From Valencia hispanica (lineage: Eukaryota; Chordata; Actinopteri; Cyprinodontiformes; Valenciidae): a DNA stretch of 64,000 nucleotides. Location: the NCBI GenBank assembly GCA_963556495.2, contig OY747716.1, forward strand, positions 10,926,571 through 10,990,570. The letters run 5' to 3'. The notes beneath the pieces were generated by a model. The model worked only from the letters and a program-made list of their open reading frames with translations, was not told the origin of the DNA and did no database searches. This document shows positions 53,800 through 64,000 of the stretch, in pieces (positions within the stretch are counted from its first letter, which is position 1; each line of letters begins with the position of its first letter). The position numbers were made by a program, and so were the translations under genes.

Positions 53800-56290
53800 A
53801 TCAGTTAAAAGCTAGGCTAAAAAGCTGAGTCTTGAGCCTGCTCTTAAAAACATGAACGTTCTCCAAGGCCCTGAGGTCCTCTGGCAGCCTGTTCCAGAGG
53901 TGAGGGCCATAAAACTGGAAAGACGCCTCGCCATGCATGTGTGTCCTGACTTTTGGGGTGACAAGGAGACGGCTGCCAGAGGAGCGCAAAGACCGCGAAG
54001 GCTCATATGGTAAAAGCAGTTCAGAGAGATATGAAGGCCCAAGACCATTAAAACACTTAAAAACCATTCAAAGAACCTTAAAATCGATCCTAAAACGTAC
54101 TGGGAGCCAATCCAATGATTTTAAGACCGGTGTAATTTGCTCCCGCCTCCTGTCTTCGTCAGGACACGTGCTGCTGAATTTTGTAGTAGTTGTAAACCTG
54201 ATATACTCTTTTTTTGGGAAGACCAGAAAGCAGGGCATTAGAGTAATCAATTCTACTGGAGATAAAAGCATGCATCAGTGTCTCCGTGTTGGCCCGAGAG
54301 AGAATGGGGCGGACTCTGGCAATGTTATTTAGTTGATAAAAACCTATTTTAGTAACATTTTTAATGTGAGGGATAAAAGTCAGCTCAGAGTCAAAAATCA
54401 CGCTCAGGTTCTTCACTTGTAAAGAAGGATTAAAAGACAATGATTGTAGTTTTGGTAAAAGTTTCTCCCTCTGAGCCTCAGGACCGATGACTAAAACTTC
54501 AGTTTTGTCCTGGTTGAGCTGGAGAAAGTTTTCTGCCATCCAGAATTTGATGTCTAAAATGCAGTTAAAAAGTGCATCCATTGGCCGTGTGTCATCATGA
54601 GACATGGAGATGTATAACTGTGTATCATCAGCATAACTGTGAAAGTTAACTCCATGTCTTCTGATGACGCTACCAAGAAGGAGCATATAAAGGTTAAAAA
54701 GCACTGGGCCTAAAATCGAACCCTGGGGCACACCACATGTAATTCTATGGACCCTAGAGGAGCAGGAATCTAAACTTACCATAAAAGTCCTGTCTGTGAG
54801 ATAGGATGTGAACCATTTGTGAACAGCACCAGAGAGGCCAATCTGTTTTAAACGGGTTAAAAGAATATGATCCACTGTATCAAAGGCTGCGCTTAGATCC
54901 AGTAGAACCAACACTGTCACTTTCTGTGCATCAAAGTTTAATTTAAAATCATTTAAAATCTTCAAAAGGGCCGTCTCTGTGCTGTGGTTCACTCTAAAAC
55001 CAGACTGAAATTTCTCCAGGACATTGTGCTCATTAATAAAATCATTAAGTTGAATTAAAACAATTTTTTCTAAAATTTTGCTTAAAAAAGGTAAGTTAGA
55101 AACCGGTCTAAAATCAAGGGGTTAAAATCATTAAAATCTAAATTGCTCTTCTTCAACAGGGGCCTCACTACCGCCCCTTTAAAGGCGGAAGGAAAGACCC
55201 CCATCTGAAGGGAGCAATTCATCAGGGTTAAAATCTCATCTCTATTAGATCCATAAAATTGCTTTAAAAAGGAAGTGGGAATCAGGTCCAAAACACATGT
55301 GGTGGGCCTCACTGAGGAGAAAACTTTATCAAGAGTCCCAGCTTCTACCAGGACAAAACTCTCCAGTGTTTCCTCTGGTAAAGACACACGCTCAGATTTG
55401 TCTAAAACCATGTTACTTTGAGAAGATAAAATATTACATCTGATGGTGTCTACCTTCCCTCTGAAGTGGTCTGCAAACTCCTCACAAAGAGTGTTTGAGG
55501 GGGTTTTAGGAAATGCATTAGTAGCTCTGTTAAAAAGTTTATCAATGGTGGAAAAAAGGATTTTGGAATAATTTGTATGTTCCAAGATGATTTTGGAGAA
55601 CTATGAGTTTCTTGAATTTCTTACTGCATTGTTGTATAATTTGAGAAGATCTGTGTATATTTGATGGTTTATTGTGGTTTTACTTTTCCTCCATTTTCTC
55701 TCTGCCGCCGTAAAACTTCTCTCAGAAGATTCTTTTCAAAAATGTCCCGAAAACCTGCAGCCACTTCAGGGGTTAGATGGCGCTTCCTGACAGTTCTCAC
55801 AGAAGTCTCCTGCTGGATAAAACTGGTGATGTTAAAAAACACACAGTAGTGGTCAGAGACAGCCAAGTCGACAACAGAGGACACACGGGTGGACAGGCCA
55901 TGCGTGATGACCAAGTCCATGGGGTGTCTTCTGTTGTGAGTCGGCTGTGTGACATGTTGGCTAAAATCCATATAAGTCAGAATATAAAAAAAATCTGTTG
56001 GTAAAGGATCTAAAAGGTTATCCATATGTAGAATAAAATCACGTGCTAAAATGATCCTTTCAAAGTAGTTGTGCAAGATTGATAAAAACTCTTGATAAAT
56101 TCTTGAATAAAAAGTGCACTCTTTTTAGGAGGTCTATAAATTGTGACATATAAAATCGGAGGAGTGCTAAAAACAGTTGCATTATATTCAAAAGTAAAAT
56201 AGTTAGTTAAAATAGTAAAACAGGCTTGACGGAAATTGTTGATGAACTAATAAAAGCAGCTCCGCCTCCCCTTTTGCTACTCCTCGTTAG
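53800..56290 (-). pseudogene. L2 subfamily B ORF2 (endonuclease-RT), broken
   Basis: Endonuclease C-terminal half: YFERIILARDFILHMDNLLD, where the catalytic G-D-F-N has become A-R-D-F-I, then HNRRHPMDLVITHG and DLAVSDHYCVFFN (56076-55669). RT fingers: LKKSNLDFNDF (55150), with the Y-R-P-I-S block damaged. Palm: LLDLSAAFDTVDHILLTRL, GVPQGSILGPVLFNLY, catalytic YADDTQLYIS (Y-A-D-D at 54635-54624) and LNQDKTEVLVIGPE. C-terminus: GLGPSYLSELLLPYEPSRSL (about 54030). Frames stop at 55669, 55082, 54159 and 53801, so at least four breaks. The RT Asp pair is intact, but the endonuclease motif is not. Confidence 0.85.
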
Positions 56291-56786
56291 AATATGTGAA
56301 GTTAAAGTTAGGTCTGGAGGCCTCTGTAAGAACAACAGGGGCATCTGCACTCAGCCAAGTTTCTGTTAAAAATAAACAATGAAGATTGTGGTCTAAAATC
56401 AGATCATTTATTATATAAGTTTTGTTCACCAGAGAGCGAACATTAAAAAGTGCCATATTAATGGTGATTGGAGATGGAGTGACTGTATGATTTACTGAAA
56501 GTGGGGCTTTTGCTAACTTTTTGAGATTATTTGGGTTGCATTTGTTCAGTTTATGATTTTTAGTCCGCTGTCTGCTGATAAGAACAGGGATGAATGAGGT
56601 AGAACAAGGTCCAAGTCCAGTATGTGAGTTACTGTTAAAATCAGGGGTGAGTTCATAGAAGCAGGGACCATTTGCACATCAGGATGTGGCGGAGGAATCA
56701 AAGAGGGCAGGGGCAGCTGTGGCCAGTGTAGTTGACCTGTCTGGCGAGGGCATGCCAGGCTCAATGCCAGTGTACGAGTGCCTTGT

Positions 56787-57910
56787 CTATTTAGATGTTA
56801 AAATTTTAAAATTGTCTATAAAACCAATATTGTGAACGGCGGTGATAGAGGAGAGCCAAGTATTAAGGGATAAAAGTCTGCTAAAACGGCCAATTTCTCT
56901 GCCAACAGTGGGAGTGGGGCCAGAGATAAAAACAGAGAGACGTGTGTTTTCTAAAAGATTAAAAAGGTGAATAAAATCACGCTTCAGGAGCTCAGACTGC
57001 TGTTTATAAATGTCATTGGTGCCAGCGTGAATCACAACTTTACTCACAGATTTATGATGATCAATGAGCTGAGGGATCTGTTCGGTAATGTCCGTGACAG
57101 TAGCTCCAGGGAAACACAGTGTGAGGGCTCCTTTCAACCTCATGTTTCTGATAATAGAGTCCCCGATGATGAGTGTGGTGGGCGATGGGTCTGCAGGTGG
57201 ATGTTTGCGCTGGGCAGAGGATCTTTCACCATCCAGGACTTGCTGTATACCAGGTGGAGAAGCTTCCCTAGGACTGCAGCGATGTTTAATCGGCGCCGAG
57301 GGCTCGTTTCATGGGTTCGGGGTGAAGTGCAGCACTCCTCGGCGAGTTCTGGCTGCAGCCCGGGGTTTAGCGCGACGTGGAGGGTTGCGGGAGTCCGGCT
57401 GTTGCTCCGGCTGCTGGGAGGGATTGGGTGGCGATCCTGCGGAGCTACGGCAACCAGAGGCTGTCAGAGGAGGGAAATCCACATCCAGGGCGCTGAAATA
57501 GTTTGATAGAGGCAGGCAGGTTGGAGGAGAGTGGTGGTGGCTGCTCCAAACGCCCCAACCGCAGCCGGGCCCAACCATTAACCGGGCACCCTGGAGAACC
57601 AGAGTGGAGCCCCCTGCTGGAACCAGCGGTCCTCCTCTGCAGCAGATGTTACGCGAGCGTTTGGCCCTCCGAGTTCGCCTGGAGGCCCAGCGATGGATCC
57701 TCCATCCACAGCTTTGCCGGGCTGGCAGGGAATGGTGTCCGGCAGCTGTGTACTGCTGGCGGCGGCGAAAGTCCGACCGAAGATGATCTCCACGTCCCGC
57801 TCATGGTCCTGGATTTGGTGGAGTGTTGAGATCCTCTGCTCCAGCTCCAGAACCCTCTGGCTAAGTTTTGCGCAGCCATCACATCCAGGACTGCAGGTGA
57901 GTGGAGGCAT
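56787..57910 (-). pseudogene. L2 subfamily B ORF1 with coiled coil and esterase domain, broken
   Basis: Start ATG at 57910 (MPPLTCSPGCDGCAKLSQRV, then LELEQRISTLHQ): a Cys pair followed by a coiled coil of the ORF1 type. Frameshift at about 57578 into a frame with NYFSALDVDFPPL, the usual linker motif of fish L2 ORF1. A second shift leads to 57143-56787, the SGNH-esterase-like domain with KGALTLCFPGATVTDI (Ser region altered) and VVIHAGTNDIYKQQSELLKR, then IFISGPTPTVGREIGRFSRL. The esterase domain is thought to help LINE RNP assembly or membrane interaction; its role is not proven. Confidence 0.75.
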
Positions 57911-58129
57911 GGTGAGGGGAGAAGTAGTCCGCGCTTCCCACCATTTAAAACGATCCGATAAAAAAACTTCCAGATTATTAATAAATTAGTGGTGTTAAAA
58001 ATCGGTTAAAACCGGTCTTTAAAAAGGTTTAAAACCAGTTAAAAACCGTGCTTGATAGGGAGCCGGTCTTGGCGGGGCTGACAGACGCTGATGCATGTGA
58101 ACATAAGTCTCAACAATATTATTCCTAGA

Positions 58130-58300
58130 TATTTAAAGTCTGACAGAAAAGGTGTGTTTTAAGTCTGCTTTTAAAAAGTTTCATCTGCACAAAATATTTC
58201 ACAAATCACAAATGAACAGAAGAGCTGCGAGTGGCACATTCTACCAGAATTTGCTAGGGGGGATGCAGTGTTCCAACAGGTCTGTAGTCTAACACTGGGT
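58130..58300 (-). repeat. Probable LINE RT C-terminal crumb, antisense
   Basis: TCTGACAGAAAAGGTGTGTT, TTAAGTCTGCTTTTAAAAAG and GAGTGGCACATTCTACCAGA resemble the reverse of the end of an L2/CR1 RT (form F-K-S-R-L-K-T). Too decayed for subfamily assignment. Confidence 0.4.
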
Positions 58301-58314
58301 CTGGTTCAATTTAA

Positions 58315-58740
58315 TTTAATTAAATTCTGCTTATTTATATAGTGCCGATTCACACCAGATTTCATCTCAAGGCACTTTACAAGAAAAGTCATTCAATACA
58401 ATCATACAAACATTCCAATTAGTTTAAAGTTTTAGTAGTTTCCTATTTAAGGAATCCCAGCAGATTGCATCGAGTCATTGACTAGAGGTTGCGTCCAGTT
58501 GATGCAGACTTCCAACCACAGCAGTCCCTCATACTGAGGAAGCATGTAGCGACAGTGGAGAGGAAAAACGCCCCTTTAACAGGAAGAAACCTCCAGCAAA
58601 ACCTGGCTCAGTACAAGCGGCAATCTGCTACCTCCGTCTGGGGGTTTGAGAAGACAGAGCAGAGACACAGAAAGAACAGAAGATCTGATATAAGAGTACT
58701 TTTTATATTAAAGAAAGTCAATTGTCAGCACATAGATCTA
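58315..58740 (-). mobile_element. L2 subfamily A 3' UTR copy, antisense
   Basis: TTATTTATATAGTGCCGATT, ATCTCAAGGCACTTTACAAG, GGAATCCCAGCAGATTGCAT, CATACTGAGGAAGCATGTAG and AGAACAGAAGATCTGATATA follow the antisense 3' UTR at 33175-33560. The 88-codon frame at 58489-58755 is a UTR shadow. Confidence 0.85.
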
Positions 58741-59189
58741 ATAGGACTGCTTTAGGGAATCTACATCGGCTCCCCACATCCAGATGCTGTCAGTGGAGGT
58801 CTAGTAGGGTGCAAATAGGATTCGGAGTGAGATTAGTGCTTTGCTGTAACTGTCTTCTTGGGGGTATTTGCTGACTGTTTCCACTGCATCAGATGTAGGT
58901 ATGCAAGTGAAAAGTGACGTGACATCAAATTATACCCATTTGAAACATTATTATCCTTACAGACCAATACCTAATTTTTGACTAACACCACCCATTGGTA
59001 AATAAACGATCTGTCATCAGAACACTAAAGCATCGAGCTGAACATGTCCCCACAAAGAGAGAAGGAAAGGACACAAACATACTCAGACTCAACAGGTCAA
59101 GACTCAGCAGTCCATCTACATCCAAACGACAAAGGTCACTCTGAGGAGAACGTCAGATTGCTTAGTGCTTAGAAGCTAACATAACTGCC
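58741..59189. other. Unassigned spacer
   Basis: No supported feature. Confidence 0.3.
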
Positions 59190-59640
59190 GCTTCTCTCTT
59201 TTCTCTGGCCCGATTGTCATCGCCGGTTTCTGTATGGCGTCTCGCCTTGTTTGGTTGTTGGGGTGTCGGGCTGGTGGTTGCGCCGGCTGGGCGGCGTCTC
59301 TGGGCCTGATCAGTCTTTTTGGCACTGGACTTGGCTCCTGGGTCTTGGTCTTTGTGCGCTGAGGGGTGCTGGGGTCGGGCATTTGGCCAGGGTCGGACTT
59401 ACTGATGGACTGGCCGGCTAATGGATGTGCAGGGCGGTTGTGTGGGGCACTTGGTATGGTCGCTTGCTGACCTTTCGTGGTTGTTCCGCAATGGCTGGGT
59501 ATCACCAGGGAATGGGGGTGGTGGGGTGGCCGCCCAGGGTATCACTTCACTCCTGGTCTGTGTAGGTATGTCGCCAGGGTTTTGGGCGCAGGGGGCTTTG
59601 ATGTGCAGGTTGCGCTGGGGGCCTCCTTTGTAAATATTTA
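59190..59640. repeat. GC-rich G/T-biased block, as at 26200-27062
   Basis: Same word usage (CTGGGTCTTGG, GCTGGTGG, GGGTCGGGC) and abrupt AT-rich right edge at 59635. The frames inside (59176-59505 and 59399-59776 minus, 59421-59633 plus) are Pro/Thr- or Gly/Trp-rich and have no domain. Confidence 0.4.
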
Positions 59641-60347
59641 CATTTACTTCTGTAAATAATTTTAAATATTTGTTAAAATATTGATAAGGAATTAGCAGCA
59701 TTATAATTTCTTTTGGCACAATGATATATTTTTTGGCATCCTGTTTTGACCTCTGTAAATAGTTGTACAAAAACAAATTAAATGTTTCTTTTATTTTCCT
59801 GCTAATAATTTTATAAACTGTGTTGTTTGCTATAATTGTTCATAATTTTTTATAAATTTGTAGTACACATTGGCATTTTAAATTGTAAAAAACAATCGTC
59901 ATACATGTTTGTGGGTTTTACCGTAAAAAAGCAACTTTTTTCCAACTCGGATTTAATGTTTTTGTGTGGTTTGAGGTCCAATGTGCAATCACAGTATGTC
60001 CAAATGAAAACAAAAAGTATAAATTTAGCCAGTCCAGGTTGAGCTGAAAAAAAGATACCATATAAGGCTATATTAATGCTTTTTATCAGGAAATATAAAG
60101 GTAAAATCAAAATTAGTCAAAAACGGCCATTTACACCGTGGAATCCAGAGCTTTAATTGGTTTACAACTTCTGGCACCATTGGTGGTTGCTGTTAGCTAC
60201 CACAGATGTTTCTAAGCTGATTTAGTTACCCTTGTCAGTGCTGTTCTCTTTACGTGGCCATAAAGTATAAGCAGACTGGACATTTGACTAATAAAGTGTT
60301 TTAAAAATGTTCATCATCTTTTGTTTTCAGTGAACATGCATACAAAA
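59641..60347. other. Strongly AT-rich spacer
   Basis: No coding or repeat feature recognised. Confidence 0.3.
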
Positions 60348-60893
60348 GTGTATAAAAGGCCTAATAACGCGGTGGTGGCATCCGCCATCTTCTCTGGGGT
60401 GGTATGCTGGAGCAGCAGCATGTCTAATGCTGACAGGAGGAGACTGGACAAGCTCATCAGGAAGGCCAGCTCTGTCCTGGGTTGCCCTCTGGACACAGTG
60501 CAGGAGGTGGGAGAGAGGAGGATGGTAGCAAAGCTATCATCACTGATGGACAATGACTCCCACCCCCTGTAGGACACCATCACTGCACTGAGCAGCTCCT
60601 TCAGTGATAGACTCCTTTACCCTAAATGTGTGAAGGAGAGATATCACAGGTCCTTCCTTCCTGCTGCAGTCAGACTGTTTAACACCAGCACTGCTCCTAG
60701 TAGACCACACACACACGCCAAGGACTAAGTTTAATATTGTTAATATATTTTTAATTTATTGTATGTATTATTTACATTATTATTGTTATTATAATTATTT
60801 ATTATTTTTTAACTATCCACTGTGCTGCAGCAACACTGAGAATTTCTCCATTGTGGGACAATAAAGGTCTATCTTATCTTATCTTGAACACAT
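60348..60893 (+). mobile_element. Rex1-like LINE 3' end, sense
   Basis: The frame 60321-60569 reads AVVASAIFSGVVCWSSSMSN, DRRRLDKLIRKASSVLGCPL and VQEVGERRMVAKLSSLMDND, followed after a stop by SFSDRLLYPKCVKERYHRSF and LPAAVRLFN, the C-terminal RT tail. The 3' UTR ends with ACAATAAAGGTCTATCTTAT, a TCTTA tandem tail at 60871-60889. 5'-truncated. Confidence 0.8.
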
Positions 60894-61224
60894 GAAACCA
60901 AGATACATTCCGGTGTTAGAAACCACGGATCTTCGGGAAAAGGGAACTCTGCAACGGTGATTAAACCACTAGACTAGTAGTGCGCTGTAATGCCTTCCAC
61001 TTCACCTGTATAACTCATGCAACAAATCCTGTCAGCTGGCTCAGGTAACAGCTTAACCACAATTAACTTGTTACCACTGTTGACACAGACAGTAGGGCAC
61101 TTTAAAATATTAATTTCATATTAATATTCATATAATTTCCCAGGTTCTCTTGACTTTGGCAGAACCTGCAGTTCCTTAAAAAGAAAATATAACTGTTTTA
61201 TGTTTATTTATTTAATATTTTATT
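60894..61224. other. AT-rich spacer left of the hAT element
   Basis: Nothing recognised. The last eight bases are the ATTTTATT target duplication (61217-61224). Confidence 0.4.
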
Positions 61225-62009
61225 TAGGGCTGTCAAACAATTAAAATTTTTAATCTAATTAATCACAGGGTAATCACAGGGTAAATCACGATTAATTAAC
61301 ATTCCTAAATATGACAGAAAAAGTAAAATTTTTGGTGTAAATAAAGGAAGAAACCAGAAGCTGTTGCTCTTTTTTTTAAGTAAATACAGGAGAGATACAT
61401 GGAACTTTTGTTTTGAATTCCACAATCACATTTACACGTGGAGATTTTTACCTATTAATCTTTTAGACAATTTCTAAGGCAAACCATCTGGTTAACATTT
61501 TCTGAATGTAAACCTGACAGTTTCTTATTTAATTTTGGACAACCCTGAGCATTGTCTTCATGGGACTATCCTAAAACAACAGGGTCTTTGGTCAGAGGCT
61601 CCTTCAGTTTTGCTGCAACACCGACTGCTACAGGAGATCATTCCTGCCTTCAGCCATCAGGATCTACAATAGCTCCTTGAAAAATTAAATGAGCTACAAC
61701 AACGCTTAATCTCTCTCTGGGAGCAATTAAGTATTTTTTAATTGAAATTTTCTGACTAATAGATGGATTATTTGTTTATCGACACCGAACCTTTACATTA
61801 CTCCCTGGTTCCCACTGTTATTATTTGCAGTTATCAAACAGTTGTCATGCTGTTTACGTGACAAGCAAGCACTGAATGCAGCACAGGTTTAATTGTGGGG
61901 TAAACAGGGCAGGTCATTCTGTGCATGCGTTAATTGCGTTAAAAAAATTAATGGCATTAATTCCACAAATTAATCGACCCGCAATAATGCATACATTTTG
62001 CCAGCCCTA
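61225..62009. mobile_element. Non-autonomous hAT element with perfect 8-bp duplication
   Basis: Ends TAGGGCTGTC (left) and GCCAGCCCTA (right) are imperfect inverted repeats. ATTTTATT flanks both (61217-61224 and 62010-62017), a perfect 8-bp hAT-type duplication. Subterminal AT-rich repeats of ATTAATC follow on each side. It contains a Rex1-like LINE 3' fragment at about 61545-61745 (GGGACTATCCTAAAACAACA, CTACAGGAGATCATTCCTGC, CATCAGGATCTACAATAGCT). 785 bp, no transposase. Relatives: 44570-44703 and 52400-52960. Confidence 0.9.
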
Positions 62010-62109
62010 ATTTTATTATATACATCTTGTGTTTTTGGAGAACATTTTGTTTGAAACTTTACTGCTAGTACAGTTTGATTTTAAATCTCATTAAACAAAA
62101 CTTCTTTTT

Positions 62110-62377
62110 GTACACTTTGATCCCTGACTGCCGAAAATGAATGACTTGATGCAGTCTGCTTGGTTTCCAAAGACAAAAAACCCAAACTTTTTAAACCATT
62201 TTAAATAATAAACTGAACTTTAATGCATTGTCTGATCATTTGGATCATATGTAATGTACTTGACTTGGAATATGTCTGCTGGATTTGATTGAATAAAAAT
62301 GTTTTGTAAAGTGCCTTGAGACAACATGTACAGTATTATGAAATGGTGCTACAAAATAAGCTCAATTGAATTGAAAT
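62110..62377 (+). mobile_element. Diverged L2 3' end, sense
   Basis: ATGACTTGATGCAGTCTGCT followed later by GTAAAGTGCCTTGAGACAAC and a CAATTGAATTGAA tail. More diverged than the other subfamily-A copies. Confidence 0.6.
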
Positions 62378-62434
62378 ATCTAGGTATCTTGCCTATGAGG
62401 TATAGTACAACAGAGAATGAGATGAACAAATAGC

Positions 62435-62825
62435 AGATGTTCTGATCAGATCTTCTGTTCCTTCTGTGTCTCTGCTCTGTCTTCTCAAACCCTCAGACGG
62501 TCGTGGCAGATGGCTGCTCCTACTGAGCCTGGTTCTGTTGGAGGTTTCTTCCTGTTAAAGGGGAGTTTTTCCTCTCCACCGTCGCTACATGCTTGCTCAG
62601 TATGAGGGATTGCTGAAGGATTGCTGTGGTTGGAAACTCTGCATCAACGGGGCCCAACCTCACGCCAATGACTGACGCAATCTGCTGGGATTCCTTAAAT
62701 AGGAAACTTTTTAACTGATTGGAATGTTTGTATAAATGTATTGAAATGACTTCTTGTTAAGTGCCTTGAGATGACATCTGTTGTGAATTGGCGCTATATA
62801 AATAAACTGAATTGAAATTGAATAG
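62435..62825 (+). mobile_element. L2 subfamily A 3' UTR copy, sense
   Basis: Complete 3' UTR from GATCAGATCTTCTGTTCCTT through CTACATGCTTGCTCAGTATG and TTAAGTGCCTTGAGATGACA to the AACTGAATTGAAATTGAAT tail. Useful as the uninterrupted reference for the split copy at 6463/8033. Confidence 0.9.
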
Positions 62826-63185
62826 CTGAACAACTGACACAGAAGCATCTGTTTTGAAGGGGCACATTCTCTTGGTTTGATTAGACATGCACAAATCTGT
62901 ATTTCTAGAAATTTTGCAAAACAGAAAGAAGAGCACAATCAATCTTGAAAGCAGATTCATTTTTATTGGTATCTTTGGGACCAAACAAGGCTTCAAATGA
63001 TTAAATTTATAGTATTTATGATAAAACTTCTCAATTTAAAATAAAAGATAAATCTTTATTGTCACTGTGCTTACTTGACTTACTTGACATGCAAGAAATA
63101 ATTAAAAAAATCCACATTGTTCTGCAAAATTATGCATATCTCTTTACATTTCTTATGTTTGAACCATATACTGAAATGTATTGTA
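62826..63185. other. Unassigned AT-rich spacer
   Basis: No supported feature. Confidence 0.3.
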
Positions 63186-63681
63186 TTAAAGAGGCAATAT
63201 GCAACTTTGTCCCCAAAATAAACGTAACAATAGCCTTTTTATTTGACCATTTATGACTCAACCATCTCCTGATGAGCATATTGACACCTTGTCAGCTCAC
63301 AGTGGGTGCACCTATAAGCCTGTAACCAATTTTTTCTATTTTCTGTCGGGTCAGATTTTCCCGCGCTGTCTGCGGATGTGACGTCAAGCGCGTTCATGTT
63401 AAATGTTTCAGATCACTCTGCCACCACCGCTAGTCAGCACTCGCAAGCAGTTCAATGGATTGTGCGAATTCACAGAAGAGATAAAGGACAACTCTGAAAC
63501 CAACAGTAACTCCACATAAGACTAAAAGAGTTAAACCCCTGACAAGTCCCCGAAAAAGATCGAAGACAGAGTGACCGACGTAGGAGCGAGAGCGAGCAGA
63601 AAGGAAGAGCAGTTCTGTTTTTGGGCGACATGGGGTCATTCGCGAGTTTAAATTTCAGAAAATTGCATATAGCCCCTTTAA
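63186..63681. mobile_element. MITE with TTAA ends (family 3)
   Basis: TTAAAGAGGCAATATGCAAC at the left pairs with TTAAAGGGGCTATATGCAAT from the right end reverse-complemented. TTAA at both ends (63186-63189 and 63678-63681). 496 bp. The 69-codon frame at 63430-63639 lies inside and is not called. Confidence 0.8.
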
Positions 63682-63799
63682 GATGTTATGTGATAGATAA
63701 CTATGAAAAGGAAAAGAAAACAACATGTGGTTTTCAGTTGTTTTTTTTTTAAGTGAACACAATTGTGGCATGCAAATGAAACCAAACCCACTGAGTTAG

Positions 63800-63875
63800 C
63801 ACATTGTAGAACCACATTTTGCTGCAATTACAGCTGCAAGTCGTTTCCGGCATTAGCTTTACACCTTCAGGCTTT
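63800..63875 (-). pseudogene. Tc1 transposase C-terminal fragment, antisense
   Basis: TTGTAGAACCACATTTTGCT, GCAATTACAGCTGCAAGTCG: the reverse complement encodes the end of a Tc1 transposase (L-A-A-V-I-A-A-K-x-G-S-T type), comparable to 51830-51868 of the complete copy. Confidence 0.65.
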
Positions 63876-64000
63876 TTGGCCTATACTTCTAATCAAAATA
63901 TATCAAGCTTAGTCAGATCAGATGATGAGGATGATGATCATCTTAACTTTTTTACAGTCCCAACTGCCCCATTAGATTCAATGTTGTTAGCGGTACGGAG
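63876..64000. other. Right edge of the window, unassigned
   Basis: No supported feature. Confidence 0.3.

Larger units (their letters stand above)
53030..58085 (-). mobile_element. L2-type LINE subfamily B, antisense, nearly full length
   Basis: A 5.0-kb element with ORF1 (57910-56787), ORF2 endonuclease (about 56290-55669), RT (55585-54159), RT C-terminus (about 54350-53800) and a 3' UTR with a pyrimidine/purine-biased GC-rich block (53640-53300) and terminal ATTGATTG-type tail at about 53033. This is the only LINE in the window with both ORFs. Every ORF is broken several times. Fragments of the same subfamily are at 28455-29190 and 44245-44480. Confidence 0.85.

Noticed and set aside
1..64000. 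CRISPR arrays, operons, tRNA or rRNA genes
   Set aside because: None seen. All tandem repeats are simple microsatellites or transposon tails, and the sequence is vertebrate in character.

Overview
The window reads as intergenic or intronic DNA of a ray-finned (teleost) fish. The reasons are the mobile-element fauna and the general sequence style: L2/CR1-type LINEs with short TGAATTGAAT-like 3' tails, a Rex3/RTE-type LINE with a GATG-like 3' tail, a Rex1-like LINE, a fish L1, Tc1/mariner, hAT and PIF/Harbinger elements, piggyBac-like TTAA MITEs, Ty3/Gypsy remnants and several long ERV-like solo LTRs. Long uninterrupted (TC)n, (CATC)n and (GATA)n tracts fit the same picture. No bacterial gene, tRNA, rRNA or CRISPR array was found.

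The only segment I would call a host gene is one coding exon of a chemokine-receptor-like GPCR (32441-32635, + strand). It has a splice acceptor before the ATG and a GTAAGT donor after the first transmembrane segment. No exon carrying TM2-TM7 is visible in the window. Two other places look like real or recently coding sequence that I cannot name: two minus-strand frames at 8665-9086, the first behind a strong acceptor, and a minus-strand frame broken by one stop at 47618-48196.

Layout. 0-4 kb: an ERV-like LTR (115-1630), Tc1 and Harbinger crumbs, a TTAA MITE. 4.8-8.1 kb: an L2 LINE split by a hAT element that itself holds a MITE. 8.1-10.8 kb: unclassified, with the candidate exons. 10.9-11.8 kb: a second TTAA MITE with an internal fold-back. 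12.9-17.7 kb: antisense L1. 19.1-20.3 kb: antisense Rex3/RTE. 22.0-23.4 kb: solo LTR (family B). 24-31 kb: MITE, LINE and Tc1 fragments, a GC-rich repeat, a Gypsy gag remnant and a 285-bp tandem duplication. 32.4 kb: receptor exon between two identical 42-bp repeats. 33.2-35.9 kb: antisense L2 with a 508-codon RT frame. 36.3-40.9 kb: antisense Rex1-like LINE cut by a Harbinger MITE and a 2.2-kb LTR. 41.6-43.4 kb: antisense Tc1/mariner cut by a Gypsy-type LTR. 44.9-46.3 kb: second family-B solo LTR, inverted relative to the first. 48.3-50.4 kb: 5' half of an L2-type LINE. 50.5-52.1 kb: complete Tc1 element with two defects. 53.0-58.1 kb: nearly full-length antisense L2-type LINE with ORF1 (esterase) and ORF2. 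58-64 kb: L2, Rex1-like, hAT and TTAA MITE copies.

Every transposon protein seen is broken by frameshift, stop or truncation, so nothing here looks autonomously active. The most informative signals are nested insertions whose target-site duplications can be read directly (ATAA, TGAC, CTCT, CTTCG/CTTGG, TAA, ATTTTATT, TTAA). They allow a relative insertion chronology and show that three long LTR families share TGTTG...CAACA termini, a 4-bp duplication and a conserved U5 end.
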